In this document: piece after piece, positions 7,686 to 14,102 of the stretch | Position numbering within the stretch: the first letter of the stretch is position 1 | Layout: each line of letters begins with the position of its first letter | Assembly (NCBI GenBank): GCA_017965125.1 | Contig: JAGCQO010000035.1 | Span: 1 to 14,342 of the forward strand | DNA from: Paludibacteraceae bacterium | GTDB taxonomy: Bacteria; Bacteroidota; Bacteroidia; Bacteroidales; Paludibacteraceae | DNA: 14,342 bases | Reading direction: 5' to 3' | The notes under the pieces: generated by a model | The model's database searches: none | What the model saw: the letters and a program-made list of their open reading frames with translations, nothing else | Told to the model about the DNA's origin: nothing | Program-made: the position numbers and the translations under genes

Positions 7686-8366
7686 TTATTTCACATACTT
7701 GATGTTGAGCACCAAACGCTGGTTCTGTCCTACGCCCTTCTTATCAGGCTTTGTCTCGTCGTCCTCGATTGCTACAACCTTGATAAGGCCCTTGTGACCA
7801 GCCTTGTAAGATGTCTCGCCAAGCTCGAAGAGTATCACGTCGCCCACCTTAACATCCTTTGCCCAGTATGAATCGCTGACAGAAAGCGCGTTAATCTGCT
7901 CGCCTGTAGCTGCGTCGAAGTCAACGCCATCGACCTTCTCCATCTTAGTCTCATTGCGCTTCTTCCAGTTCTTCAAAGCGTAGTAAGCATCTGGGTCGTC
8001 GCTCTTTCCCTCGAACTTGCAGTAAGGAGACGTTCCGCCGTCCTTTTCCCAGTCGATGTTCAGAGTTGGGTTACCTGGTGAAAACAATGTGAAGAACTTA
8101 GTCTTGGAGTGATCAACCTTGCCGTAGAACAGCATGATGTCCACAGCACGAGTGTCGTTGACACCATCTTCGAGAGCCATCGCTCTTCCGTCGATCAAAG
8201 AAACCGCGCTGCCTCTCTTCTGAGAGTTACGGCCAGACTGTGCATAAATCTTTACATTCTCATAATTCACTGTCTTAAGCGCCTTTGGAGCCTTTTCCTT
8301 CTTAGCGGAGAATGCGACCGCAGGAACCATAAGAGCCAAACTCAATAAAAATGCAATTCTTTTCAT
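7686..8366 (-). CDS. Secreted protein of unknown function
   Basis: I do not recognise this 226-residue protein. A typical signal peptide is visible (MKRIAFLLSLALMVPAVAFS, probable cleavage before AKKEKAPK) with no lipobox cysteine at the cleavage site. The mature part is hydrophilic and rich in Lys and Asp, with one cysteine (S-P-Y-C-K-F). It alternates in a way that suggests beta structure, for example AVDIMLFYGK, KFFTLFSP and VGDVILFELGE, ending in RLVLNIKYVK. It could be a small beta-sandwich or lipocalin-like periplasmic or surface protein, but no catalytic motif stands out. It is monocistronic: a canonical promoter lies upstream and a terminator directly downstream. Base composition does not differ visibly from its neighbours, so there is no sign of recent transfer. 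Confidence 0.8.
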   Translation of the reverse strand: MKRIAFLLSLALMVPAVAFSAKKEKAPKALKTVNYENVKIYAQSGRNSQKRGSAVSLIDGRAMALEDGVNDTRAVDIMLFYGKVDHSKTKFFTLFSPGNPTLNIDWEKDGGTSPYCKFEGKSDDPDAYYALKNWKKRNETKMEKVDGVDFDAATGEQINALSVSDSYWAKDVKVGDVILFELGETSYKAGHKGLIKVVAIEDDETKPDKKGVGQNQRLVLNIKYVK

Positions 8367-8419
8367 TGTAGTATTATTTATTAGGTTATTACTTTTATTG
8401 CATAACGCAAATGTAATGC

Positions 8420-8452
8420 CAAAGATAAGGATTCTCTTTTTGGGAAAGCAAC
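8420..8452 (-). promoter_or_regulatory. Bacteroidetes promoter for the secreted-protein gene
   Basis: On the minus strand, TATCTTTG (8427 to 8420) is the canonical TAnnTTTG -7 element, preceded at 21 bp spacing by TTG (8451 to 8449). A second -7-like TACATTTG lies at 8415-8408. Transcription would start near 8413, leaving a leader of about 45 nt before the ATG at 8366. Confidence 0.6.
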
Positions 8453-8470
8453 AATAATAGTTTATTTTTG
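8439..8470 (+). promoter_or_regulatory. Bacteroidetes promoter for hisA
   Basis: TTTG at 8439-8442 and TATTTTTG at 8463-8470 are separated by 20 bp, an exact fit to the -33 TTTG / -7 TAnnTTTG consensus. The start site should be near 8476, about 23 nt before the hisA ATG. The -33 box overlaps the minus-strand promoter of the neighbouring gene. I see no leader-peptide attenuator or histidine codon run in the short leader. Confidence 0.65.
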
Positions 8471-8498
8471 CCGCCGATAAGTTAACAAAGCGAATATC

Positions 8499-9218
8499 AT
8501 GATAGAATTAATCCCGGCAATCGACATAATAGAAGGCAAGTGCGTAAGACTCTCGCAAGGCGACTACAACCAGAAAAAAGTGTACAACGAGAACCCTGTG
8601 GAAGTGGCGAAGGAATTTGAGGACGCTGGCGTGAAACGCTTGCACTTAGTGGACTTAGACGGAGCCAAGGCAAAGCACATAATCAACCACAAGACACTCG
8701 AGAGCATCGCCACAAAAACGAACCTGACAATAGACTTCGGCGGCGGACGGAAGACCGACGAGGATCTGAGAATCGCCTTCGAATCGGGCGCGGCAATGGT
8801 GACTGGCGGAAGCATCGCCGTGAAAGACCCTGAGGTGTTCACCGGATGGATAAAGAAATTCGGTGCTGAAAGGATAATCCTCGGCGCTGATGTGAAGGAC
8901 GGTAAAGTGGCGATAAGCGGATGGATTGAGAACACCGACATCGACCTTTTCGACTTCCTCGGCAAGTATCGTGAAAGCGGAATAAACAAGGTCATCTGTA
9001 CCGACATAAAGAAGGACGGCATGCTGCAAGGACCGTCGCTCAGCCTCTACGAAAGCATCTTGCAGAAAGACCCAGAAACCTACCTCATAGCCAGCGGAGG
9101 AGTCAGCTGCGTGGACGACATCGTGGCGCTGGAGGAGAAGAACGTGCCTGCCGTGATATTCGGCAAAGCCATCTACGAAGGACGGATAAAACTCAAAGAT
9201 TTCGAGAGATTCCTATAA
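8499..9218 (+). CDS. hisA: Phosphoribosylformimino-5-aminoimidazole carboxamide ribotide isomerase (HisA)
   Basis: HisA catalyses the Amadori isomerisation of ProFAR to PRFAR, the fourth step of histidine biosynthesis, in the cytoplasm. The protein is 239 residues, the normal family length, and a complete (beta-alpha)8 barrel. It begins M-I-E-L-I-P-A-I-D with catalytic Asp9, and the second catalytic Asp131 lies in G-A-D-V-K-D-G. The phosphate-binding motifs are also present: F-G-G-G at 80-83 and I-A-S-G-G-V near the end. The paralogue HisF starts differently (R-I-I-P-C-L-D), which excludes it. No other his gene adjoins it, whereas hisA commonly sits between hisH and hisF. It has its own promoter, interleaved with that of the divergent secreted-protein gene. 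Confidence 0.95.
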   Translation: MIELIPAIDIIEGKCVRLSQGDYNQKKVYNENPVEVAKEFEDAGVKRLHLVDLDGAKAKHIINHKTLESIATKTNLTIDFGGGRKTDEDLRIAFESGAAMVTGGSIAVKDPEVFTGWIKKFGAERIILGADVKDGKVAISGWIENTDIDLFDFLGKYRESGINKVICTDIKKDGMLQGPSLSLYESILQKDPETYLIASGGVSCVDDIVALEEKNVPAVIFGKAIYEGRIKLKDFERFL

Positions 9219-9234
9219 AACACGCAATATAATC

Positions 9235-9315
9235 ATGGGGGTAGATATTTCGCATATTATCAGACATGACTTTAGACAAGTAGAAGACAAAAAAGCATCA
9301 CAAGATTTGGCTTAA
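9235..9315 (+). pseudogene. 26-codon ORF, possible remnant of a longer gene or a small protein
   Basis: An ATG at 9235, 16 nt after the hisA stop, opens a 26-residue frame starting MGVDISHIIRHDFRQ and ending KASQDLA before TAA at 9313-9315. From memory, this beginning resembles the N-terminus of longer Bacteroidales hypothetical proteins that open with M-G-x-D-I-S-H-I-I-R-H-D-F, but I cannot verify that. The sequence after the stop (9316-9380) shows no convincing continuation in any frame, so a truncated gene is possible. A genuine small protein translated from the hisA transcript is the alternative, and chance is a third. No SD-like signal precedes it. Confidence 0.35.
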
Positions 9316-9335
9316 TCATCAATAATTGAGAAATA

Positions 9336-9352
9336 TATCCATAGTATGGATA
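9336..9352. repeat. Perfect 17 bp palindrome (8-1-8)
   Basis: TATCCATA (9336-9343), a central G, and TATGGATA (9345-9352) form a perfect dyad followed by eight A residues. The AT-rich arms and one-base centre suit a dimeric regulator site better than an RNA terminator. It lies between the hisA side and the panCD terminator, away from any recognised promoter. Confidence 0.35.
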
Positions 9353-9380
9353 AAAAAAACAGCAGCCAAACAGACACAAA

Positions 9381-9407
9381 AAGAGCGAACCTCCATGGTT
9401 CGCTCTT
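9381..9407 (-). terminator. Rho-independent terminator of panC-panD
   Basis: An 11 bp perfect stem, AAGAGCGAACC (9381-9391) and GGTTCGCTCTT (9397-9407), encloses a 5 nt loop. On the minus strand the hairpin is followed by TTTTTGTG, fitting termination of the pan operon 24 nt after the panD stop. It may also stop weak plus-strand read-through from hisA, where the downstream tract is CTTATATTG. Confidence 0.85.
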
Positions 9408-9431
9408 CTTATATTGTAAAAAAGCTTGGTC

Positions 9432-9785
9432 TTACTTAATCAGCTTGTTCGTTTTTGAGTCCGGGAAGATGACGCTTGGCTTGAAAGTCTTCGCCTCCTC
9501 GGCATCCATGTATGCGTACGCCATGATGATGACGATGTCGCCAGGCAGAACCTTGCGCGCCGCAGCACCGTTCAGGCAAATCTGTCCGCTGCCTCTCTCG
9601 CCAGCTATGACGTAAGTGTCGAAACGCTCGCCGTTGTTGTTGTCAACGATGCTGACGCGTTCGTTAGGAATAATGTTGGCAGCGTCGAGCAAGTCCTGGT
9701 CGATAGTGATGCTACCGATATACTCAAGATTTGCCTCGGTTACCGTTACTCTGTGAATCTTCGATTTTAAAACCTGTATATACAT
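9432..9785 (-). CDS. panD: Aspartate 1-decarboxylase proenzyme (PanD)
   Basis: PanD decarboxylates L-aspartate to beta-alanine, the amine half of pantothenate, in the cytoplasm. It is a pyruvoyl enzyme made as an inactive precursor that cleaves itself between Gly24 and Ser25; here Y-I-G-S-I-T-I-D puts G24-S25 exactly in place. Other family features are the M-x-x-x-x-L-K-S-K-I-H-R start with Lys9 and the N-G-A-A-A-R loop. At 117 residues it has the usual length. Maturation in some bacteria needs PanZ, which is not seen here. The ATG at 9785 follows the panC stop by 16 nt, giving a panC-panD operon on the minus strand. Confidence 0.95.
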   Translation of the reverse strand: MYIQVLKSKIHRVTVTEANLEYIGSITIDQDLLDAANIIPNERVSIVDNNNGERFDTYVIAGERGSGQICLNGAAARKVLPGDIVIIMAYAYMDAEEAKTFKPSVIFPDSKTNKLIK

Positions 9786-9801
9786 TAAAAAAACGACTTG
9801 C

Positions 9802-10653
9802 TTATTTAAGTCTAATATTGTCTATCAATCTAACTTTGCCGCAGTGAACAGTGACGCATCCCACAACATAGTCAGCATCGTCCCAACTGCTGATTTTCTG
9901 CAGCGTGTCGCCGTTCACAATCTCGTAATACTCCACTTGCAGACCGTCGCAGGCGTTGATTTCATCGACCACCTTCTGCGTAAGTTCGGCCGGAGCAATT
10001 GAGGGTACAAAGTTAACACTTTCTTTCAAGACCCTATAAATGTTTGCCGCATTTTTACGCTCATCGTCGGAAAGCAGCTGGTTGCGGCTGCTGCGTGCCA
10101 AGCCCGACTCCTCGCGGATTATAGGGCATTGCACAATCTCAAGCTTGAAGCCCATCGTGCGGACCATGAGCTTGATGATGGCAACCTGCTGGAAGTCCTT
10201 CTCGCCGAAGTACGCCTTGTCCGGCTTCACGAACGACAACAGCTTGCTGACGATTTGCACCACTCCGTTGAAATGTCCAGGACGCTGCAATCCTTCCATC
10301 ACCTTGTCCAGCCCCTGGAAGTCGAAGTCGAAGGTCTTGCTCATCTCCTCCTCGGAGTAAACATCCTCGGGCTGAGGAGCGAACATGATGTCCACACCCT
10401 TAGACTCAAGAAGAGCCGCGTCCTTCTTCTCGTCGCGCGGATAAGTCGCTAAATCTGTTTTGTTATTGAACTGGGTCGGATTGACAAACACGCTGACAAC
10501 AGCTATGTCGTTTTCCTTTCTGCATTTAGAGACAAGACTCACATGTCCGTCGTGCAAAGCCCCCATCGTTGGCACAAGTCCCACTGACTTGCCCTGTTTC
10601 TTGAAATTTTCTATCGCAGATTCCAATTCTGCAACAGAACGAATAATTTGCAT
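9802..10653 (-). CDS. panC: Pantothenate synthetase (pantoate-beta-alanine ligase, PanC)
   Basis: PanC joins pantoate and beta-alanine with ATP to give pantothenate, the coenzyme A precursor. The 283-residue cytoplasmic protein has the nucleotidyltransferase signature [10 protein letters not shown] (28-37, HxGH at 34-37), the pantoate site V-N-P-T-Q-F, the G-E-K-D-F-Q-Q ATP/Mg motif and the KMSKS-equivalent loop [10 protein letters not shown]. It is upstream of panD, which makes its substrate beta-alanine. panB (pantoate side) is not in the window. The divergent neighbour at 10790 starts 136 nt away. I saw only a 7-of-8 match to the -7 box on the minus strand (GATATTTG, 10710-10703), so the promoter is uncertain. 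Confidence 0.95.
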   Translation of the reverse strand: MQIIRSVAELESAIENFKKQGKSVGLVPTMGALHDGHVSLVSKCRKENDIAVVSVFVNPTQFNNKTDLATYPRDEKKDAALLESKGVDIMFAPQPEDVYSEEEMSKTFDFDFQGLDKVMEGLQRPGHFNGVVQIVSKLLSFVKPDKAYFGEKDFQQVAIIKLMVRTMGFKLEIVQCPIIREESGLARSSRNQLLSDDERKNAANIYRVLKESVNFVPSIAPAELTQKVVDEINACDGLQVEYYEIVNGDTLQKISSWDDADYVVGCVTVHCGKVRLIDNIRLK

Positions 10654-10761
10654 TTTGAGATTATTTTTGGGTTACTCAAACGGAGCGCAAAGAAAGCAAA
10701 AACAAATATCATTGAAAAGAAATGTAGTGGAAAAGTTAGGTATTCTTCGGAAATTTTTCTA

Positions 10762-10769
10762 TATCTTTG
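10762..10769 (+). promoter_or_regulatory. Bacteroidetes -7 promoter element for the starch-synthase-like gene
   Basis: TATCTTTG is the canonical TAnnTTTG form. The expected -33 TTTG is only weakly matched (TTAG at 10736-10739, spacing 22). A transcript starting near 10775 would carry a 15 nt leader to the ATG at 10790, which supports that start over the longer open frame from 10460. Confidence 0.6.
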
Positions 10770-10789
10770 CATATATAACATCATTGTGT

Positions 10790-11605
10790 ATGAAAGAAGC
10801 CCAAAAAATTCTGTTTATCTCTCAGGAGATAACCCCATACCTCCCAGAAACGGACATGTCTAAAATCTGCCGAATGATGCCACAATACGTGCAAGAAGAC
10901 GGCCGCGAGATGCGAGCATTCATGCCTCGATTCGGATGTATAAACGAGCGCCGCAACCAGTTGCACGAAGTCATACGACTCAGCGGAATGAACCTGATAA
11001 TAGACGACACAGACCACCCTTTGATCATAAAAGTAGCTTCTATACAGTCGGCAAGAATGCAGGTTTACTTCATAGACAATGAGGACTACTTCCAAAGAAA
11101 ATTCACAACCGAAGACGCCGACGGCAAGGAGTACGACGACAATGACGAGAGGACAATATTCTTCTCAAGAGGCGTGCTCGAGACCGTCAAGAAGCTCAGA
11201 TGGGCTCCTAACGTGGTGCACTGCCACGGATGGATGGCGGCTCTGGTTCCGCTTTACATAAAGAAAGCATACAACGACGACCCATTCTTCAAGGATGCGA
11301 AAATCGTCATATCGCTGTATGACAACGAGTTCACAAGCAAGTTCAAGCCTGAATTCAAGGAGAATCTGAAACTCGACGGCATCACCGACAAGGATCTGGA
11401 GGTGCTGGGCAAGGACAGCGTAGATTACACACGACTGATGGAACTCGCCATCGCTAACTGCGACGGAGTAATCATGACAACCGACAACACAAACAACGAA
11501 CTGAAATCCTTCATAGAGAAATCAGGAGTGAAGAGCCTCGTCTGCACCGACAAGGAGAACTACTCTAACAGCTACCTGGAGTTCTATGACAGTTTATTCG
11601 CATAA
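10790..11605 (+). CDS. Starch/glycogen synthase-like protein, N-terminal (GT5) domain only
   Basis: The 271-residue protein resembles the N-terminal Rossmann half of GlgA: an opening I-L-F-I-S-Q-E-I-T-P-Y, then R-R-N-Q-L-H-E-V-I-R-L-S-G, V-Y-F-I-D-N-E-D-Y-F and V-V-H-C-H-G-W-M (cf. H-x-H-D-W in GlgA). GlgA is about 480 residues with two domains; this one ends after the first. Where GlgA has K-x-G-G-L for ADP-glucose it reads E-T-D-M-S-K-I-C-R (20-28), so catalysis is doubtful. From memory, such short proteins are common in Bacteroidetes, often beside panC, and are annotated as glycogen synthase. I place the start at 10790 because of the promoter just upstream and because the 110 codons before it run antisense to panC. 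The DUF4270 gene follows after 15 nt. Its function is unknown; a regulatory or sugar-binding role is possible. Confidence 0.82.
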   Translation: MKEAQKILFISQEITPYLPETDMSKICRMMPQYVQEDGREMRAFMPRFGCINERRNQLHEVIRLSGMNLIIDDTDHPLIIKVASIQSARMQVYFIDNEDYFQRKFTTEDADGKEYDDNDERTIFFSRGVLETVKKLRWAPNVVHCHGWMAALVPLYIKKAYNDDPFFKDAKIVISLYDNEFTSKFKPEFKENLKLDGITDKDLEVLGKDSVDYTRLMELAIANCDGVIMTTDNTNNELKSFIEKSGVKSLVCTDKENYSNSYLEFYDSLFA

Positions 11606-11620
11606 CTTGCAACACGCAAA

Positions 11621-12952
11621 ATGATGGAATTATTTAGAAAAGCAGAGCGCAAAAACAGACTCACTTTTTTCTTAATCGGACTGGCGCAGCTGCTTCTGCT
11701 TTGCTCATGCTCGGACGACGAGTTTGAAAACACGATGCAACCTTCGAGAGACGCCATAAACCTCAATTCTGACACATTGCAACTCTCGATAAACGCATTC
11801 GAACTGAGCAACATTCCATCGAAAGTCACAGACGAGTCGTTGCTCCTGGGCGTATTCAACACCGACACCATCGGAAAGACCAAGGGATGCATCCTCATGC
11901 AGTTCGCTTCGTCCGGAACTATCACATTCCCCGACAACATCAGCAGCGACAGTCTCTACATGCGCATAAACTTCGACGACATCCACCACTCCGGCAGCGA
12001 AATAAAACTGCAGCTCACCATCAAGAAGATGAAGCAGTCGCTGAACTACAGAACGTCGTACAGCAACGACATGGACGTGAGCAGCTACGTCGACAACGAA
12101 GTGGTGCTAAGCAAAACTATCGAAATCGACACAACGCAAGGCTACTACATCGACCTGCCGCTGAGCACACTGAAGACAGAGTTCCGTGAGAAAATCAAGA
12201 ATTCGCAAGGCACATTCGAGTCCGACGAAGAGTTCCTGAAATACTTCCCTGGGCTGTATCTCGAGGCTGGAGACGAAAGCACAGCGCTGATAAGCGTCAC
12301 CAGCGCAACCATGTATTACACATACAAATACGAGAATGTCTTAGGTACAGAAATCGAGTATTCGACATCGTTCCCGGCAAACAAGAACGTCAGACAAGTC
12401 AACATCATAGAGCAGACGCCCGATGGCACAGACTTGGGCGACGACTTCCTTGTCATGTCGCCAGGAAAGAAGAGCGCCTCGTTCACTATCCCTGTGCAGA
12501 AAATCAGAGAAAAGCTGAAAATCAAGACAACAAACGGCGTCGCATACACCGAAGACAACAAGAAACTCGCAATAAACAGCGCGATGCTCAAGCTTCCCGT
12601 GGCAAAGATTTTCCAAAAGACAGGAGCGCCTTCATATATGCTGCTCATCAAGAAGACAGAGTATGAAAAGTTCCTGGAAACCACGTCTATGCCCGACAAC
12701 GTGAACGAAATACTCGGAACATTCGACTCGGACGACAGCACATATCAGTTCACTATGAAATACTTCATCGCAGACGAGATGACCAAGGAAAGCAACGAGG
12801 ATTGCGAGTTCGTGCTCGTCCCAGCGGAAGTTACAATGAACTCCGCCAACACCATCATCGGTGTCGTTCATGACGCTAAGCTCCACGCTGTGCTCATGAA
12901 GAAAAAAGGCGAGAACCCAGTCACGCTCTCTGTCGTAATCACAGGTTGGTAA
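11621..12952 (+). CDS. DUF4270 family lipoprotein, probably surface-exposed
   Basis: The 443-residue protein has a lipoprotein signal peptide: basic start (MMELFRKAERKNR), a hydrophobic core, then L-C-S-C with Cys30 the likely lipidated residue. The residues after it, S-D-D-E, match the Bacteroidetes lipoprotein export signal (Ser followed by acidic residues) that sends lipoproteins to the outer face of the outer membrane. The body is beta-rich (SLYMRINFDD, KLQLTIKK, TSATMYYTYKY). The family assignment rests on overall resemblance and on this gene position in related genomes, recalled and not searched; the function of DUF4270 is unknown. Start may be either of the tandem ATGs at 11621 or 11624. 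The gap to the upstream gene is 15 nt, so both are probably co-transcribed. No clear terminator hairpin with a T run follows. Confidence 0.78.
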   Translation: MMELFRKAERKNRLTFFLIGLAQLLLLCSCSDDEFENTMQPSRDAINLNSDTLQLSINAFELSNIPSKVTDESLLLGVFNTDTIGKTKGCILMQFASSGTITFPDNISSDSLYMRINFDDIHHSGSEIKLQLTIKKMKQSLNYRTSYSNDMDVSSYVDNEVVLSKTIEIDTTQGYYIDLPLSTLKTEFREKIKNSQGTFESDEEFLKYFPGLYLEAGDESTALISVTSATMYYTYKYENVLGTEIEYSTSFPANKNVRQVNIIEQTPDGTDLGDDFLVMSPGKKSASFTIPVQKIREKLKIKTTNGVAYTEDNKKLAINSAMLKLPVAKIFQKTGAPSYMLLIKKTEYEKFLETTSMPDNVNEILGTFDSDDSTYQFTMKYFIADEMTKESNEDCEFVLVPAEVTMNSANTIIGVVHDAKLHAVLMKKKGENPVTLSVVITGW

Positions 12953-13281
12953 CAGTTCGGCCGTTCGTACCCCACTAATCATCTGGGAATCAAAGAAAAA
13001 GAACACGCCATGAAAAGTCCATGACGCGCATCGTCACACCCTTTCAACAAGCCAACATTCCCACACACGAGTTTCGCGCAAGGCCACACTCGTGAAAACA
13101 TTCATTTGCACATACGTCAATACAAGCACAGTTCTGCATCTTTGCGCAAAAAGAAAAAGCTAAATCTTTATAAACATCAGGCTATCTTATTAAATGATTT
13201 TGTATCTTTGAAAGATTATATTTAAAAATGGCATACACAAATATAATTTTGCTAAACACTTAATTTTCAACAAGTTCTAAA
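12953..13281. other. 329 bp intergenic region before the polysaccharide locus
   Basis: No convincing gene lies here. It holds a weak inverted repeat, CACGAGT (13066-13072) and ACTCGTG (13088-13094), with a 15 nt loop and no T run, so a doubtful terminator. There is a 24-codon frame at 13021-13095 with no supporting signal, and two -7-like elements: CATCTTTG at 13137-13144 (one mismatch) and an exact TATCTTTG at 13203-13210. The half nearest the export gene is strongly AT-rich. No upxY/upxZ-type regulator gene or invertible-promoter repeats were seen. Confidence 0.6.
13203..13210 (+). promoter_or_regulatory. Putative -7 promoter element for the polysaccharide locus
   Basis: TATCTTTG matches TAnnTTTG exactly, but no TTTG or TTG is found 19-22 bp upstream. 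If used, transcription would start near 13216 and give an AT-rich leader of about 65 nt before the ATG at 13282. The absence of a -33 box may mean an activator is needed. Confidence 0.45.
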
Positions 13282-14097
13282 ATGATAAGAAAATTATTTT
13301 ACATAAATATTTTTTCCGCTTTAACATTATTATGCTCTTTTTGCAGTTGCGGAAGTGCAAAAAAGGTGACATACATACAAGATCTTGATTCCGGAACCGT
13401 AAAACAAAAGACCATAAGCACAATAACAGCAAAGCCAGACGACAAGATTTCCATCGTCATAAGCAGCAAGGACCCGCAACTGGCACTGCTTTTCAACAAG
13501 CCAATTATTGCGCACAGATTAGGACAGACGGTTGAGACATCGATATACCAGAGCCATGACGCATCAAACTACACAGTTGACCAGAACGGAGATATAGAAT
13601 TCGCCGTAATCGGAAAGATACATGTAGGAGGACTGAGCAAGGAGGAAATCGAGGCGAAGATAAAGGACGAACTAACGAGCAACAGTCTGGTGAACGACGC
13701 GCTCGTGACTGTGGAATGGATTAACCACTATGCGACAATATTAGGTGAGGTGAATACACCGGGACGATACAACCTGGACGGCAACAACACGAACATATTC
13801 GAATTGCTGGGACTTGCCGGCGACCTAACAATCTACGGCAATAGAGAAAACGTAAAGTTGATGAGAACCAACCCAGCTAACGGCGAGATAACAACATACA
13901 AAGTCAATTTGCTTAACGGAGACGAAGTTATAAGCTCACCAGCTTACAACATACTTCCGAACGACGTTATATACATAGAGCCAAACAATTACAGAGCAAG
14001 ACAAAGAACAGTGAACGGAAACGCTGTGCGCAGCACATCTTTCTGGATATCTCTGGCTTCGCTGTTAGTATCTGTGGGCATCTTAATCTCAAGATAA
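13282..14097 (+). CDS. Polysaccharide export lipoprotein, Wza/BexD family (Poly_export-SLBB)
   Basis: This 271-residue protein is a probable outer-membrane subunit of a capsule or exopolysaccharide exporter. The lipoprotein signal peptide ends at F-C-S-C-G-S-A-K-K (Cys23 probably lipidated). There is no acidic export signal after it, so the anchor should face the periplasm. A Poly_export domain follows (about 50-135, K-P-D-D-K-I-S-I-V-I, then Y-T-V-D-Q-N-G-D-I-E-F-A-V-I-G-K-I) and an SLBB domain (about 148-235, A-T-I-L-G-E-V-N-T-P-G-R-Y). A C-terminal hydrophobic segment (about 250-268) could span the outer membrane, like the Wza C-terminal helix. The start at 13282 gives the full signal peptide. 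The gene ends in tandem TAA codons, 5 nt before the next start. Its 5' part is noticeably AT-rich. Confidence 0.9.
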   Translation: MIRKLFYINIFSALTLLCSFCSCGSAKKVTYIQDLDSGTVKQKTISTITAKPDDKISIVISSKDPQLALLFNKPIIAHRLGQTVETSIYQSHDASNYTVDQNGDIEFAVIGKIHVGGLSKEEIEAKIKDELTSNSLVNDALVTVEWINHYATILGEVNTPGRYNLDGNNTNIFELLGLAGDLTIYGNRENVKLMRTNPANGEITTYKVNLLNGDEVISSPAYNILPNDVIYIEPNNYRARQRTVNGNAVRSTSFWISLASLLVSVGILISR

Positions 14098-14102
14098 TAA
14101 AC

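Noticed and set aside
8564..9022. 152-codon open frame antisense to hisA
   Set aside because: It lies wholly opposite a complete, motif-bearing hisA, and its translation is low-complexity Ser/Pro/Phe-rich with no recognisable domain.
10460..10789. 110-codon N-terminal extension of the starch-synthase-like protein
   Set aside because: It runs antisense to the 5' part of panC, and a canonical -7 box (10762-10769) lies inside it, so translation starts at 10790.
12316..12741. 141-codon frame antisense to the DUF4270 gene
   Set aside because: Ser/Phe-rich shadow of the sense reading frame, with no promoter or upstream signal of its own.
13066..13094. CACGAGT / ACTCGTG inverted repeat as terminator of the DUF4270 gene
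   Set aside because: Only a 7 bp stem with a 15 nt loop, no T run after it, and over 100 nt from the stop codon.
13021..13095. 24-codon frame in the gap before the polysaccharide locus
   Set aside because: No ribosome-binding signal, no resemblance to a known small protein, and composition like the surrounding non-coding DNA.
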